64,000 nt of DNA, from the NCBI GenBank assembly GCA_031277035.1, contig JAISLY010000060.1, positions 22,446 to 86,445 of the forward strand, written 5' to 3'. Position 1 is the first letter of the stretch; every line of letters begins with the position of its first letter. A model generated the notes under the pieces. That model was not told the origin of the DNA and made no database searches. It saw only the letters and a list, made by a program, of their open reading frames with translations. The position numbers and the translations under genes were made by a program. Positions 36,398 through 44,635 of this stretch are shown piece by piece. The DNA comes from Coriobacteriales bacterium. GTDB taxonomy: Bacteria; Actinomycetota; Coriobacteriia; Coriobacteriales; UBA8131.

Positions 36398-38803
36398 ATG
36401 GCAATGAGCAGGGAATGGAGACGGGAGAACCCGGACGGCTCAGTCACCGTACGGAGCTGTTGCTGGTCGCCCCCGGGCGATCATCCGGTGGGCTGTGGGC
36501 TTCTGTTGACGGTCAAGGACGGCAAGTTGATCAATGTCGAAGGCGACGAGGAACACAGCATCACCAATGGCCGCCTGTGCATCCGCGCCCTGTCGCTACC
36601 CGAGATTGTCCACTCACCCGAGCGCATTCTGTACCCCATGAAGCGCGATCCAAAGGACCGCGGCAAGGACGCGTGGACGCGCATCAGCTGGGACGAGACT
36701 TTTGACCTGGTCTGCGGCAAGGTCAATTACTTTAAAGACGAGTACGGGGCGCAGTCCATTCTGGTCTTTGGCGGTACGGGACGCGAGGCCTGCATCTACT
36801 ACTACCCTCTGGGCTTTTCCACCCTGCAGACGCCCAATGTCTGCTACGGGCAGTCCGGCTGGTCGTGTTACGGGCCGCGCTGCTCCATCACCGACTATAT
36901 CCTCGGCGCTGGCTACCCTGAGATAGACTTTGCCGGCTATTTTGAGGATCGCTACAACAACCCTGAGTTCGAACTGCCCAAGTATGTGGTCTGCTGGGGC
37001 AAGATGCCGCTGGCCTCAAATGGCGATGGGCTGTTTGGCCATGCCCTTATCGACATGATGCGCCTGGGCACCAAGATTATCATGATCGACCCGCGTATCA
37101 CCTGGCTGGGCGCCATCGAGGGCAATATCAACCTCCAGATCAAGCCCGGCTCGGACGCCGCCGTGGGCCTCGGTCTGGCAAACGTCATCATCGAGGAAGG
37201 CCTGCAGGACCAGGAGTGGATTGACGCCTGGTGCTACGGCTGGGACGAGTTTGTCGAACGCGCAAAGGAGTACCCGCCCGAGCGCGTTGAGGAGCTGGCC
37301 TGGTGTTCGGCTGAGCAACTGCGCAAGGTTGCCCGCTGCATGGCAGAAAAGCCCGTGTCCATCGCCTGGGGCCTGGCCGTCGATCAAAACCCCAACGGCT
37401 CACAGGTCGGCCACATCACCATCATCCTTCAGGCCATTACCGGCAACATCGACATCCCCGGTGGCCTGACACTCGGGCCGCCCTCCGCCCTGCTGGGAAA
37501 GTGGCGGATGGAGACGCGCAAGGACCTCGCCCCCGATCTTTGGGACATGCGCCTTGGAGCCGCGGAATATCCGGCGCTCTCAAACGCGATGGCCACAACC
37601 CATCCCGACTTCACGCTCGATGTGCTTGAGACCGGCAAACCCTACGAGATTAAGATGTGCTGGTTTAACTCCTCCAACCTGCTGGCCCCCACCTGCTCGG
37701 CCGCGCCGACGCGCTGGCACGACGCGCTTATCAAGACCGAGTTCAACGTGGTGCAGGATCTCTTCATGACCCCGACGGCCATGGCCTGCGCAGACGTCTT
37801 CCTCCCCCTGCCAACCGTCGCCGAGCACGATGGCGTCGTCATCACCCACTACGGACGCAACACGGTCTTTCTGGGGGCGATGAACGAGGCGCTGCGCCTT
37901 GGAGAGACCAAAAGCGACATCGAGGTCTGCATCGAGTTTGGTAAGCGACTGAACAACGCAGGGCCCGACGGCAGTTCGACCTGGAATGTCTTTGAGGGCG
38001 ATACGCGTGATCAGTTCGTCCCGGACTTCTTTACCAAGCAGCTTGAGCCGGAACTTGGCTTTGACTTTGACGAGTTGCGCAGAATAGGCTTCTATCAGCC
38101 CGGCTATACCTATCGCAAGTATGAAAAGGGTATGCTGCGCTTTGATGGCGAGCCCGGCTTTAACACGGTCACCGGTATGGTGGAGCTCTACTCCACGCTC
38201 TTTGACGCCTGGGGCGAAGACCCCCTGCCCTACTACGAAGAGCCGCGTTGGAGCCCCGTCAGCCATCCCGAGTTGGCCGAGCGCTATCCGCTCATGATGA
38301 CCACCGGCTCGCGCGAGTACAGTTCCTTTCACTCCGAGCATCGCCAGATACCGACCCTGCGCCACTTCCGCACCTATCCCGACATCGAGATACATCCCGA
38401 TGTGGCCGCACAGTATGGCATCGAGGAGGGCGACTGGGTAGAAGTCGAGAACCCCTTTGGTCGGGCACGGCAGAAGGCTCATCTGGTTATCACCATCGAT
38501 CCTCGCGTCGTCCATTGTCGTCATGGCTGGTGGTACCCCGAGCAGGATGGTGAGGAACCAAACCTCTTTGGCACCTGGAAGTCCAACGTCAATACCCTCG
38601 TGCCGCACTTCGATATCGGAAGGCTCGGCTTCGGAGCACCGTTCAAGAGTGTTTTCTGCTCCATCAAAAAGGTCGATGACCTGGACAGCATCGTGCCCAA
38701 ACGCTCCTACGACATCGTCAAGGAGCAGGACAGGCTGGCAGAGGTCGAGGGTGTGGACCCTGCGAACATCGTGGATATCCACAGAGAGCATCGCATCTAT
38801 TGA
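36398..38803 (+). CDS. Molybdopterin-dependent oxidoreductase (DMSO reductase superfamily catalytic subunit)
   Basis: N-terminal Fe-S region SCCWSPPGDHPVGCG...CIRA; ILYPMKRDPKDRGKDAWTRISWDETFDLV; C-terminal MoCo domain GIEEGDWVEVENPFGRARQKA. Confidence 0.92.
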   Translation: MAMSREWRRENPDGSVTVRSCCWSPPGDHPVGCGLLLTVKDGKLINVEGDEEHSITNGRLCIRALSLPEIVHSPERILYPMKRDPKDRGKDAWTRISWDETFDLVCGKVNYFKDEYGAQSILVFGGTGREACIYYYPLGFSTLQTPNVCYGQSGWSCYGPRCSITDYILGAGYPEIDFAGYFEDRYNNPEFELPKYVVCWGKMPLASNGDGLFGHALIDMMRLGTKIIMIDPRITWLGAIEGNINLQIKPGSDAAVGLGLANVIIEEGLQDQEWIDAWCYGWDEFVERAKEYPPERVEELAWCSAEQLRKVARCMAEKPVSIAWGLAVDQNPNGSQVGHITIILQAITGNIDIPGGLTLGPPSALLGKWRMETRKDLAPDLWDMRLGAAEYPALSNAMATTHPDFTLDVLETGKPYEIKMCWFNSSNLLAPTCSAAPTRWHDALIKTEFNVVQDLFMTPTAMACADVFLPLPTVAEHDGVVITHYGRNTVFLGAMNEALRLGETKSDIEVCIEFGKRLNNAGPDGSSTWNVFEGDTRDQFVPDFFTKQLEPELGFDFDELRRIGFYQPGYTYRKYEKGMLRFDGEPGFNTVTGMVELYSTLFDAWGEDPLPYYEEPRWSPVSHPELAERYPLMMTTGSREYSSFHSEHRQIPTLRHFRTYPDIEIHPDVAAQYGIEEGDWVEVENPFGRARQKAHLVITIDPRVVHCRHGWWYPEQDGEEPNLFGTWKSNVNTLVPHFDIGRLGFGAPFKSVFCSIKKVDDLDSIVPKRSYDIVKEQDRLAEVEGVDPANIVDIHREHRIY

Positions 38804-38880
38804 TCGTCGGCTCATCTCTGGGGTCGTGTCCAAAGCGGCCGCACCCGGAGAAAGGACTCGAAGAGAGAGGTTGAGGGACT

Positions 38881-39252
38881 ATGTCTTACGAGAACTACGG
38901 CCTTCTGGTCGATTACCGGTACTGCTCGAACTGCCATACCTGCGAGGTCGCCTGCAAATACCATCTACAGCAGACCCTTGGCAGAGAGATAGATTTGGAT
39001 AAGACCCCGGGCATTGTCGTGCTGGAGAAGGGGCCCTTCCACCTGGAGGAGGGCAACCCGGATGCCTGGGACTGGAGCTATATCCCCATGCCAACGGCGC
39101 TCTGCGACCTGTGCGTCGACCGTCTGGAACGAGGAGAGAAGCCGTCGTGTGTCAAGCAGTGCCTGGCCGCCTGCATGGAGGTTGGCCCGCTGGACGAACT
39201 GGCCCGGCGTGCGACCGAGATTGGCCACAGGACCCTGATTGTTCGGCCATGA
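38881..39252 (+). CDS. 4Fe-4S dicluster electron-transfer subunit (short DmsB/NrfC-like)
   Basis: YCSNCHTCEVACKYHL, CDLCVDRLERGEKPSCVKQCLAACMEVG. Confidence 0.88.
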   Translation: MSYENYGLLVDYRYCSNCHTCEVACKYHLQQTLGREIDLDKTPGIVVLEKGPFHLEEGNPDAWDWSYIPMPTALCDLCVDRLERGEKPSCVKQCLAACMEVGPLDELARRATEIGHRTLIVRP

Positions 39253-39405
39253 GGCGGAGTGGGGCGTAGGGCGTGGGTTGCGGGGCGGTTGCGGGGCGGT
39301 TGTGGGGTGCAGGTTGTGGGGTGCGGGTTGTGGGCGGGCCGCGGGGTGCGGGCCGAGCGCGAGGTGCGGGCTGTGGGGTGCGGGCCGAGCGCGGGGTGCG
39401 GCTTT
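39243..39405. repeat. G-rich tandem repeats (gcggggtgcgggttgtgg-type)
   Basis: Repeated ggttgcggggcggttgcggggcgg and gtgcgggccgagcgcg blocks on + strand. Confidence 0.8.
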
Positions 39406-39469
39406 GGGCTATGCCTGGTTTTGATCGCAGAACGATGCGTGCCTTTGGACTGAAGACAGGAGGTTTGGG

Positions 39470-39733
39470 ATGACTTTGAATGAACTGCTCGAACTCTCGA
39501 CCGCCGAACAGGAGAAGTGGCTTGCCGACCAACTCGCTGGCGGCAAGACTCCCGAGGAGGTGTATGCCGCACTGGGCACCGACAAAGGTGGCCTGGGAAA
39601 GGTGGGTATCTTCTACGTCCCGCCCAAGAAGGCGTTCATGATCAAACCGATGCGCGGCTATCAGACCACTCGTCTGAGTGGCAATGAGAAGACCGGCGAC
39701 GCTGGCATCCAGGGAGGCCAAACCATCGGATAA
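39470..39733 (+). CDS. Hypothetical protein in Mo-enzyme cluster
   Basis: ATG after CAGGAGG; codirectional with cluster; no family recognised. Confidence 0.6.
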   Translation: MTLNELLELSTAEQEKWLADQLAGGKTPEEVYAALGTDKGGLGKVGIFYVPPKKAFMIKPMRGYQTTRLSGNEKTGDAGIQGGQTIG

Positions 39734-39852
39734 GGCCTTCGGAGAGACTTCGGAGGAGTTCACGGGGATCCAGGCAGATCTCACACGTAGCTCCGAAGCG
39801 CCGTGGGATAGGTTTTGAGAACGACGAGACAGAAGTTTTGGAGGATCAGCGT

Positions 39853-40158
39853 ATGTGTTTCAGACCAGCAGGTGTTGATCTACCCGATCCCGTATGCCCC
39901 GAATGTGGCAAGAAGATGCAGATCATCGGGGGCGTCGTGATGAAGAAGTGCCCATTTTGCAAGGCGGATTTGACCAAGTATGCCGAGCAGTTCGGCTACA
40001 CCGCCGGTGGCGCACAAGCCCCAGGCGCCCCAGGTGCCCCCAAAGCTCCCGGTGCCCCCGGTGCCCCCAAAGCTCCCGGTGCCCCCGCGGCGCCACCAAG
40101 GCCTCCCGCGCCACCGGCGGTGCCTGGAACTCCCGGCACGCCAAAGCCGCCTGCGTAA
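39853..40158 (+). CDS. Zinc-ribbon protein with Ala/Pro/Gly-rich repeat tail
   Basis: CPECGKKMQIIGGVVMKKCPFCKADL followed by APGAPGAPKAPGAPGAPKAPG. Confidence 0.7.
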   Translation: MCFRPAGVDLPDPVCPECGKKMQIIGGVVMKKCPFCKADLTKYAEQFGYTAGGAQAPGAPGAPKAPGAPGAPKAPGAPAAPPRPPAPPAVPGTPGTPKPPA

Positions 40159-40245
40159 CAAAGCCTTTTGCACAAACGTCCTGCGTGTGCGGGAGCGCAC
40201 CGGCGGAACTCTTTGCAAGACGGATGACGAAACGGAAGTTTACCG

Positions 40246-40428
40246 ATGTGTGGATACGGCTGTTCAGGGTGTGGGAGATGCCAGGGGGGATTCGAATCCA
40301 AGATTATCCCCAAGGGCTTTTGTGACCGGTGCCAGACCTTTAACAGCCCTTCTGCAACCGTGTGCAAAAAGTGCGGAGCGCCCATAGACAACGCAAAGGC
40401 CCGGAAGGTGACTCCCGGCACTCGATGA
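40246..40428 (+). CDS. Small zinc-ribbon protein
   Basis: CGYGCSGCGRC...CDRCQTFNSPSATVCKKCGAPI; codirectional small ORF. Confidence 0.55.
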   Translation: MCGYGCSGCGRCQGGFESKIIPKGFCDRCQTFNSPSATVCKKCGAPIDNAKARKVTPGTR

Positions 40429-40455
40429 GGGACGACGACAGCACGGAGAGGCTTT

Positions 40456-41886
40456 ATGACTGAGACAAAACCTGGCTCTGCCCTTCGAACCCGGCGGCTG
40501 CTCTACCTGGCCTTTGCCACCCTGACCCTGCTGGTGCTTGGCCTTATCTATGCCTGGTCGATCTTCGCAACCCCCATTGGTGCGCAGTTCGAAACATACA
40601 AGCCGATGCTTGGACGGGTCTTTCAGGTCTCGATGTTCGCGTTTTGCCTCTCCGCCCTGGCGGGTGCCCAGATAAGTCGTCTGGCATCGTTTCGGGTCGC
40701 CCTCATTGTGTCGGCCGTCCTCCTTGGCGTCGGCTTTGTGACCTGTGCCCTGTTCGCCGCACACGGAGTCTGGGTGCTGTTCGTCTGCTATGGCGTCCTG
40801 GCGGCCTCCGGGGTCGGCATCGCCTATAACGCCATCATATCGCTTGTTAATCCCTGGTTTCCCGACCGCGTGGGCCTCTCCTCAGGCTTCATGATGATGG
40901 GCTTTGGCGTCTCCTCTCTCGTCTTCGGCTCCCTGGCCAGCCTGCTGATAGCGCGGCTGGGGGGTTGGCAGGGGGTCTTTTATCTGGTTGCAGCCGCGGC
41001 CATTCTGGTCATACTCGTCCTGGCATTCATGGTACGGCCGGCCCCGCACAATCTCGAAAAACTTCTTGCCGGTGAGACTGCGGTGGGCAAGGCGGAGGAG
41101 CACGCCTCGCTCAGTGCAAAAAGCGTCAGAGACGCAGGCGAGCCTGGGCAAGGCGCCGCGCCCGCCTTGCAGCCTACCTCGCCGCCCGCCCTGCAGAGTG
41201 CGACACGCAGCCAGCATATCCTGAAAACCAGGGCATTTTGGCTCTATGTGGTCTGGTCCATCGTCGTTGTTGCCTGTGGGCTGATGCTCATCGGCACTGC
41301 CCGGCAGGGTGCCGAAGCACTTGGGGTCGACACTATGAGTGCGGGTCTGCCAATCCTGCTGGTCGGCCTCGTCTCGACGATGAACGGGCTGGCGCGTCTT
41401 ATCAACGGGGCACTTTTTGATAAGGTGGGCCTCGTGCCGGTGATGGTAATCTGCGCGCTGCTCTCCTTTGTGGCGATGCTCGCGCTGGCTCTCTCCTTTG
41501 CCAGTGCTCTGCCGGCGCTCTACGTGGTGGCCGCCATTCTGATCGCCTTTCCCTATGGCGGCGTGCCGGTCATGGCCTCGGCCTTTGCCCGACAGCGCTT
41601 CCGGCCCGAAGATTTTGCAATGAATCTTGGCATCAACAATCTGAGCATCGCTGCGGCCGCCCTCATCAATATCGTCATGGATTCGTTCATCGGGCCCGTT
41701 ACCAGCGTAAGCGGGGCCTCGGCGAGCGCACCGCTCACCTACGGCGTCCTGGCGGCACTTGCCCTTGTTGCGCTTGTCTTTACCTGGCTGTTCAGCCGTA
41801 TCTATCGGACCGATCTCCTCCAGATTGCCAGGGAAGAAGCGTCTGCCAGAGAAGAAGCGGCCGGGCAGGAAGCAGCGACGGCCTGA
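40456..41886 (+). CDS. MFS transporter, OFA (oxalate/formate antiporter-like) family
   Basis: LLVLGLIYAWSIFATPIGAQF, GVGIAYNAIISLVNPWFPDRVGLSSGFMMMGFG; 12 TM pattern. Confidence 0.88.
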   Translation: MTETKPGSALRTRRLLYLAFATLTLLVLGLIYAWSIFATPIGAQFETYKPMLGRVFQVSMFAFCLSALAGAQISRLASFRVALIVSAVLLGVGFVTCALFAAHGVWVLFVCYGVLAASGVGIAYNAIISLVNPWFPDRVGLSSGFMMMGFGVSSLVFGSLASLLIARLGGWQGVFYLVAAAAILVILVLAFMVRPAPHNLEKLLAGETAVGKAEEHASLSAKSVRDAGEPGQGAAPALQPTSPPALQSATRSQHILKTRAFWLYVVWSIVVVACGLMLIGTARQGAEALGVDTMSAGLPILLVGLVSTMNGLARLINGALFDKVGLVPVMVICALLSFVAMLALALSFASALPALYVVAAILIAFPYGGVPVMASAFARQRFRPEDFAMNLGINNLSIAAAALINIVMDSFIGPVTSVSGASASAPLTYGVLAALALVALVFTWLFSRIYRTDLLQIAREEASAREEAAGQEAATA

Positions 41887-41895
41887 AGGCCGCTT

Positions 41896-42023
41896 GCGTA
41901 GACGGCGGAACCTCCAACGAGTTGCGCATTGCGTAGACGGTGGGGCCTTCAACGGATTGCGCATTGCATAGACGGTGGGGTCCCCAACGGATTGCGCATT
42001 GCGCAGGTGACGGGGCCTTCAAC
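41896..42023. repeat. 35-bp tandem repeat, 3.6 copies
   Basis: gcgtagacggtggggccttcaacggattgcgcatt units starting at 41896, 41931, 41966, 42001. Confidence 0.93.
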
Positions 42024-42082
42024 AGGAACGGGTCCGAAGAACGGGCTGAGGAACCTCTGAGAAATGAGCGACAGGATGTGTC

Positions 42083-42775
42083 ATGGATAATCCGACTACG
42101 TACGACTCCTACCGCTATGTCCACGCAAAATCCTCCTGGATGTCTGCACTCGAAGCCTTTCGCCTGGTTGAGGAAGCTGCTAGCCTCGGTGCCAAAAGCG
42201 GCAATATCGACGCGTATCTGCAGGGCCTCGACTACGATGAGAACCAACGCAGGCTTGGCGATATACCCGATGGCACAAGCGACTTCAGAGCCACCGTGCC
42301 CGTGCTGTACCTCTTGACCAATGGAATCGACCTGATGCTCAAGGCCTTCCTCTATGCGGGGCACCCGGATCGCCAGCCGCGTACCGTGCCAAAGACCCCG
42401 GAGCTCGTGGCAGCCTTTGCCGCGGAGTTCAGCGAACTGACCAGCCTGCAGGCCTTTGTGGTGACCTATACCGACAGCGGGCTCCTCCCCGGGCTTTTTG
42501 CCGAATTCCTGGCGGCAAATGAGATGGACATCGCCGCATTTCTCAGTCAACGACGCCACCTGAGCAATACGAGCTTCTTTACCATTTTGGAGCGCTATCG
42601 CTCGTTTCCCTATCGCTGGGAGGACGGGCGGGTATTTTACGCGCAGCTCGCAGAGAAGCTGAAGCAGGTGATTCCGCTGCTCCAGGAACTGCAAACGGAT
42701 ATTGATTCGGATGGCAATCCCGGCGTGAAGGTGCTGGCCCTTAAACGAGAGAATGCGGCGGCACGGCGCGCTTGA
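42083..42775 (+). CDS. Hypothetical protein, possibly HEPN-like helical domain
   Basis: Long ORF with start at 42083; VPVLYLLTNGIDLMLKAFLYAG resembles a HEPN core helix (weak). Confidence 0.5.
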   Translation: MDNPTTYDSYRYVHAKSSWMSALEAFRLVEEAASLGAKSGNIDAYLQGLDYDENQRRLGDIPDGTSDFRATVPVLYLLTNGIDLMLKAFLYAGHPDRQPRTVPKTPELVAAFAAEFSELTSLQAFVVTYTDSGLLPGLFAEFLAANEMDIAAFLSQRRHLSNTSFFTILERYRSFPYRWEDGRVFYAQLAEKLKQVIPLLQELQTDIDSDGNPGVKVLALKRENAAARRA

Positions 42776-43256
42776 GTTGCGCCCAGACGCGTTGTTTGGC
42801 GTTCGCATCACCGAGCGCCTCCTCAAAGCCCGCAACGCTGATGAGGTTGCGTCCCTGCACAAGCGTCTGGGCGCCGGGCGCGAGGACTGTCTCTGGGCCA
42901 AAGGCCGCAGCCAGCGCCTGTCGCGCCGGCTCATCGAGCGCGACGATGACCTGCGGATCTATGATTTCGCAGGTCAGACGGAGCTCGCCGGGCTGAAGCG
43001 AAGCGATGCCCGGCGGCGCGACAGGCGCGACCAGGATGCCGCACCAGCTGCCCTTCGGCCAGCCCAGAGCCACCAGCGCCTTCTCAAGCGCCTCGCCATC
43101 CTCGCCAGAAAAGGGCGCTCGACCGGCCCACTCGGCTGCACCCGCCACCCCCTTGACGAGGACAACATGCGCTGCCACCTCCCCTTTGAGGTAGGGGCGA
43201 TAGGGAGCAAGCTGCGATTCGAGCGATCGCCTGAAATCGAGTGCGGACTTCTCCAC
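42741..43256 (-). CDS. Hypothetical protein, possibly divergent uracil-DNA-glycosylase-like fold
   Basis: FSGEDGEALEKALVALGWPKGSWCGILVAP...LRLTCEIIDPQVIVALDEPARQAL resembles the UDG-superfamily core without catalytic motifs. Confidence 0.5.
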   Translation of the reverse strand: MEKSALDFRRSLESQLAPYRPYLKGEVAAHVVLVKGVAGAAEWAGRAPFSGEDGEALEKALVALGWPKGSWCGILVAPVAPPGIASLQPGELRLTCEIIDPQVIVALDEPARQALAAAFGPETVLAPGAQTLVQGRNLISVAGFEEALGDANAKQRVWAQLKRAVPPHSLV

Positions 43257-43482
43257 GAGAACCCCTTTACCGAGTATGCCAAAATCAACAGGCCCTCATC
43301 CTAACCCAACAGGACAGGAGATTCATCCGGCATCCTGCCAGAACATGTTGGCAGGATGGTCAGTCGCGGGATGAGCGGAGGTGTAAGGTTACGAACGAGG
43401 GGATTCGTGTTATCCTTAGCGCAGCACAACGTCGCGGCCGGCCCTGAAGGCTACGGACGCATCATCATGAAGGGAGCATTCC

Positions 43483-43806
43483 ATGCCCGAACCTGTCGTC
43501 TTGAACGCTTTTAACTTTGAGAGCACCGTCCTGAAGTCCACCACGCCCTTCCTCGTGGATTTCTGGGCAGCCTGGTGCGGGCCATGCCGCGCCGTTGCCC
43601 CCATCGTCGATGAAATCGCCGCCGAGAAGGCTGGCTCGCTGGCCGTCGGGAAACTCAATGTCGATGATCAGCCCGAGATAGCACAGCGCTACAACGTCAT
43701 GTCGATTCCGACCCTGATTCTTTTCAAGGACGGAGAGCCCGCTGCCGTCTCCATCGGCGCAAGTTCAAAAGAGGAGCTCCTCAAGCGCTTTGAGGCCTTC
43801 CTCTGA
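43483..43806 (+). CDS. trxA: Thioredoxin
   Basis: PFLVDFWAAWCGPCRAVAPIVDEIA. Confidence 0.96.
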   Translation: MPEPVVLNAFNFESTVLKSTTPFLVDFWAAWCGPCRAVAPIVDEIAAEKAGSLAVGKLNVDDQPEIAQRYNVMSIPTLILFKDGEPAAVSIGASSKEELLKRFEAFL

Positions 43807-43819
43807 CGCACGACGGGCA

Positions 43820-43912
43820 CACCACGCAGGAGTGCGAACAGGGTGACACCGAGCGAACAGGGTGGCGCCGAGCAGGCAGGGTGACACCGAGCGAACAGGG
43901 TGGCGGCAATCG
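43820..43912. repeat. ~21-bp tandem repeats (cgaacagggtgacaccgag)
   Basis: Four near-identical units after trxA. Confidence 0.85.
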
Positions 43913-43944
43913 GGGACTGAAACCGCAGGGAAAGAGAGGCTTTC

Positions 43945-44196
43945 ATGTGCACAAATGGCGTGAATACCAGTCAGTTTAAGACAAACATCGAGCAGATTGA
44001 CGAGACGGTTGCCCTCACGCGTCGCTGGACGCATAAGGCCTTTCATCTTGCCGACGAAGGCCAGCAGCCAAAGACGGCCGCTCGGCTCAAGGAAGCCCAG
44101 GGCCTCCTTGATGAGGTGCGTGCCCTGCTCAGCGAGGTATCTTCCCTCGTCGAGGAGGAAGCTGGTGCGGCCGGCGTGACCGTCACCGCTGTCTGA
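43945..44196 (+). CDS. Small helical hypothetical protein between trxA and nikR
   Basis: 83-aa ORF with GGGAAAGAGAGG upstream, codirectional with nikR. Confidence 0.6.
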   Translation: MCTNGVNTSQFKTNIEQIDETVALTRRWTHKAFHLADEGQQPKTAARLKEAQGLLDEVRALLSEVSSLVEEEAGAAGVTVTAV

Positions 44197-44215
44197 GACG
44201 CTTCGAGATTATTCC

Positions 44216-44635
44216 ATGAGCGATCTGGTTCGTTTCTCGGTTGCCATGCCCGAGGAGTTGTTGATGCAATTTGACAACCTCGTCGCCCGTCGCGGCTTGG
44301 CAAAAAACCGCTCGGAGGTCATCCGCGACCTCGTGCGCGACGCGCTTGTCGATGAGGAATGGGACGACCCCGACCAGGAAATCGTCGGCACCCTGACGAT
44401 TGTTTTCTCGCACCACGCCGTCGATCTGCAAAACAAGCTCGACCAGATACAGCATTCCCATTACCACACAATCATCTCAGCCATGCACATCCACCTCGAC
44501 GCACACAACTGCCTGGAGGTCGTGGCAATGCGCGGGCGTTCCGACGAGGTACGGGGCATTGCCGAAAGCATTCTCGGGGTCAAGGGCGTCAAGCACGGCC
44601 GCCTGACCACGACTACGACCGGAAGATTCCTGTGA
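44216..44635 (+). CDS. nikR: Nickel-responsive regulator NikR
   Basis: RHH N-terminus LVRFSVAMPEELLMQFDNLVARRGLAKNRSEVIRDLVRDAL; ACT-like metal domain HSHYHTIISAMHIHLDAHNCLEV. Confidence 0.95.
   Translation: MSDLVRFSVAMPEELLMQFDNLVARRGLAKNRSEVIRDLVRDALVDEEWDDPDQEIVGTLTIVFSHHAVDLQNKLDQIQHSHYHTIISAMHIHLDAHNCLEVVAMRGRSDEVRGIAESILGVKGVKHGRLTTTTTGRFL

Noticed and set aside
40286-40300. GGATTCGAATCC resembling a tRNA T-loop
   Set aside because: Lies inside the small zinc-ribbon ORF (GGFESK); no acceptor stem, D-arm or anticodon arm nearby. No tRNA or rRNA was found.
41896-42023. Possible CRISPR array
   Set aside because: 35-bp units are directly abutting with no unique spacers; ordinary tandem repeat. 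No cas genes in the window.
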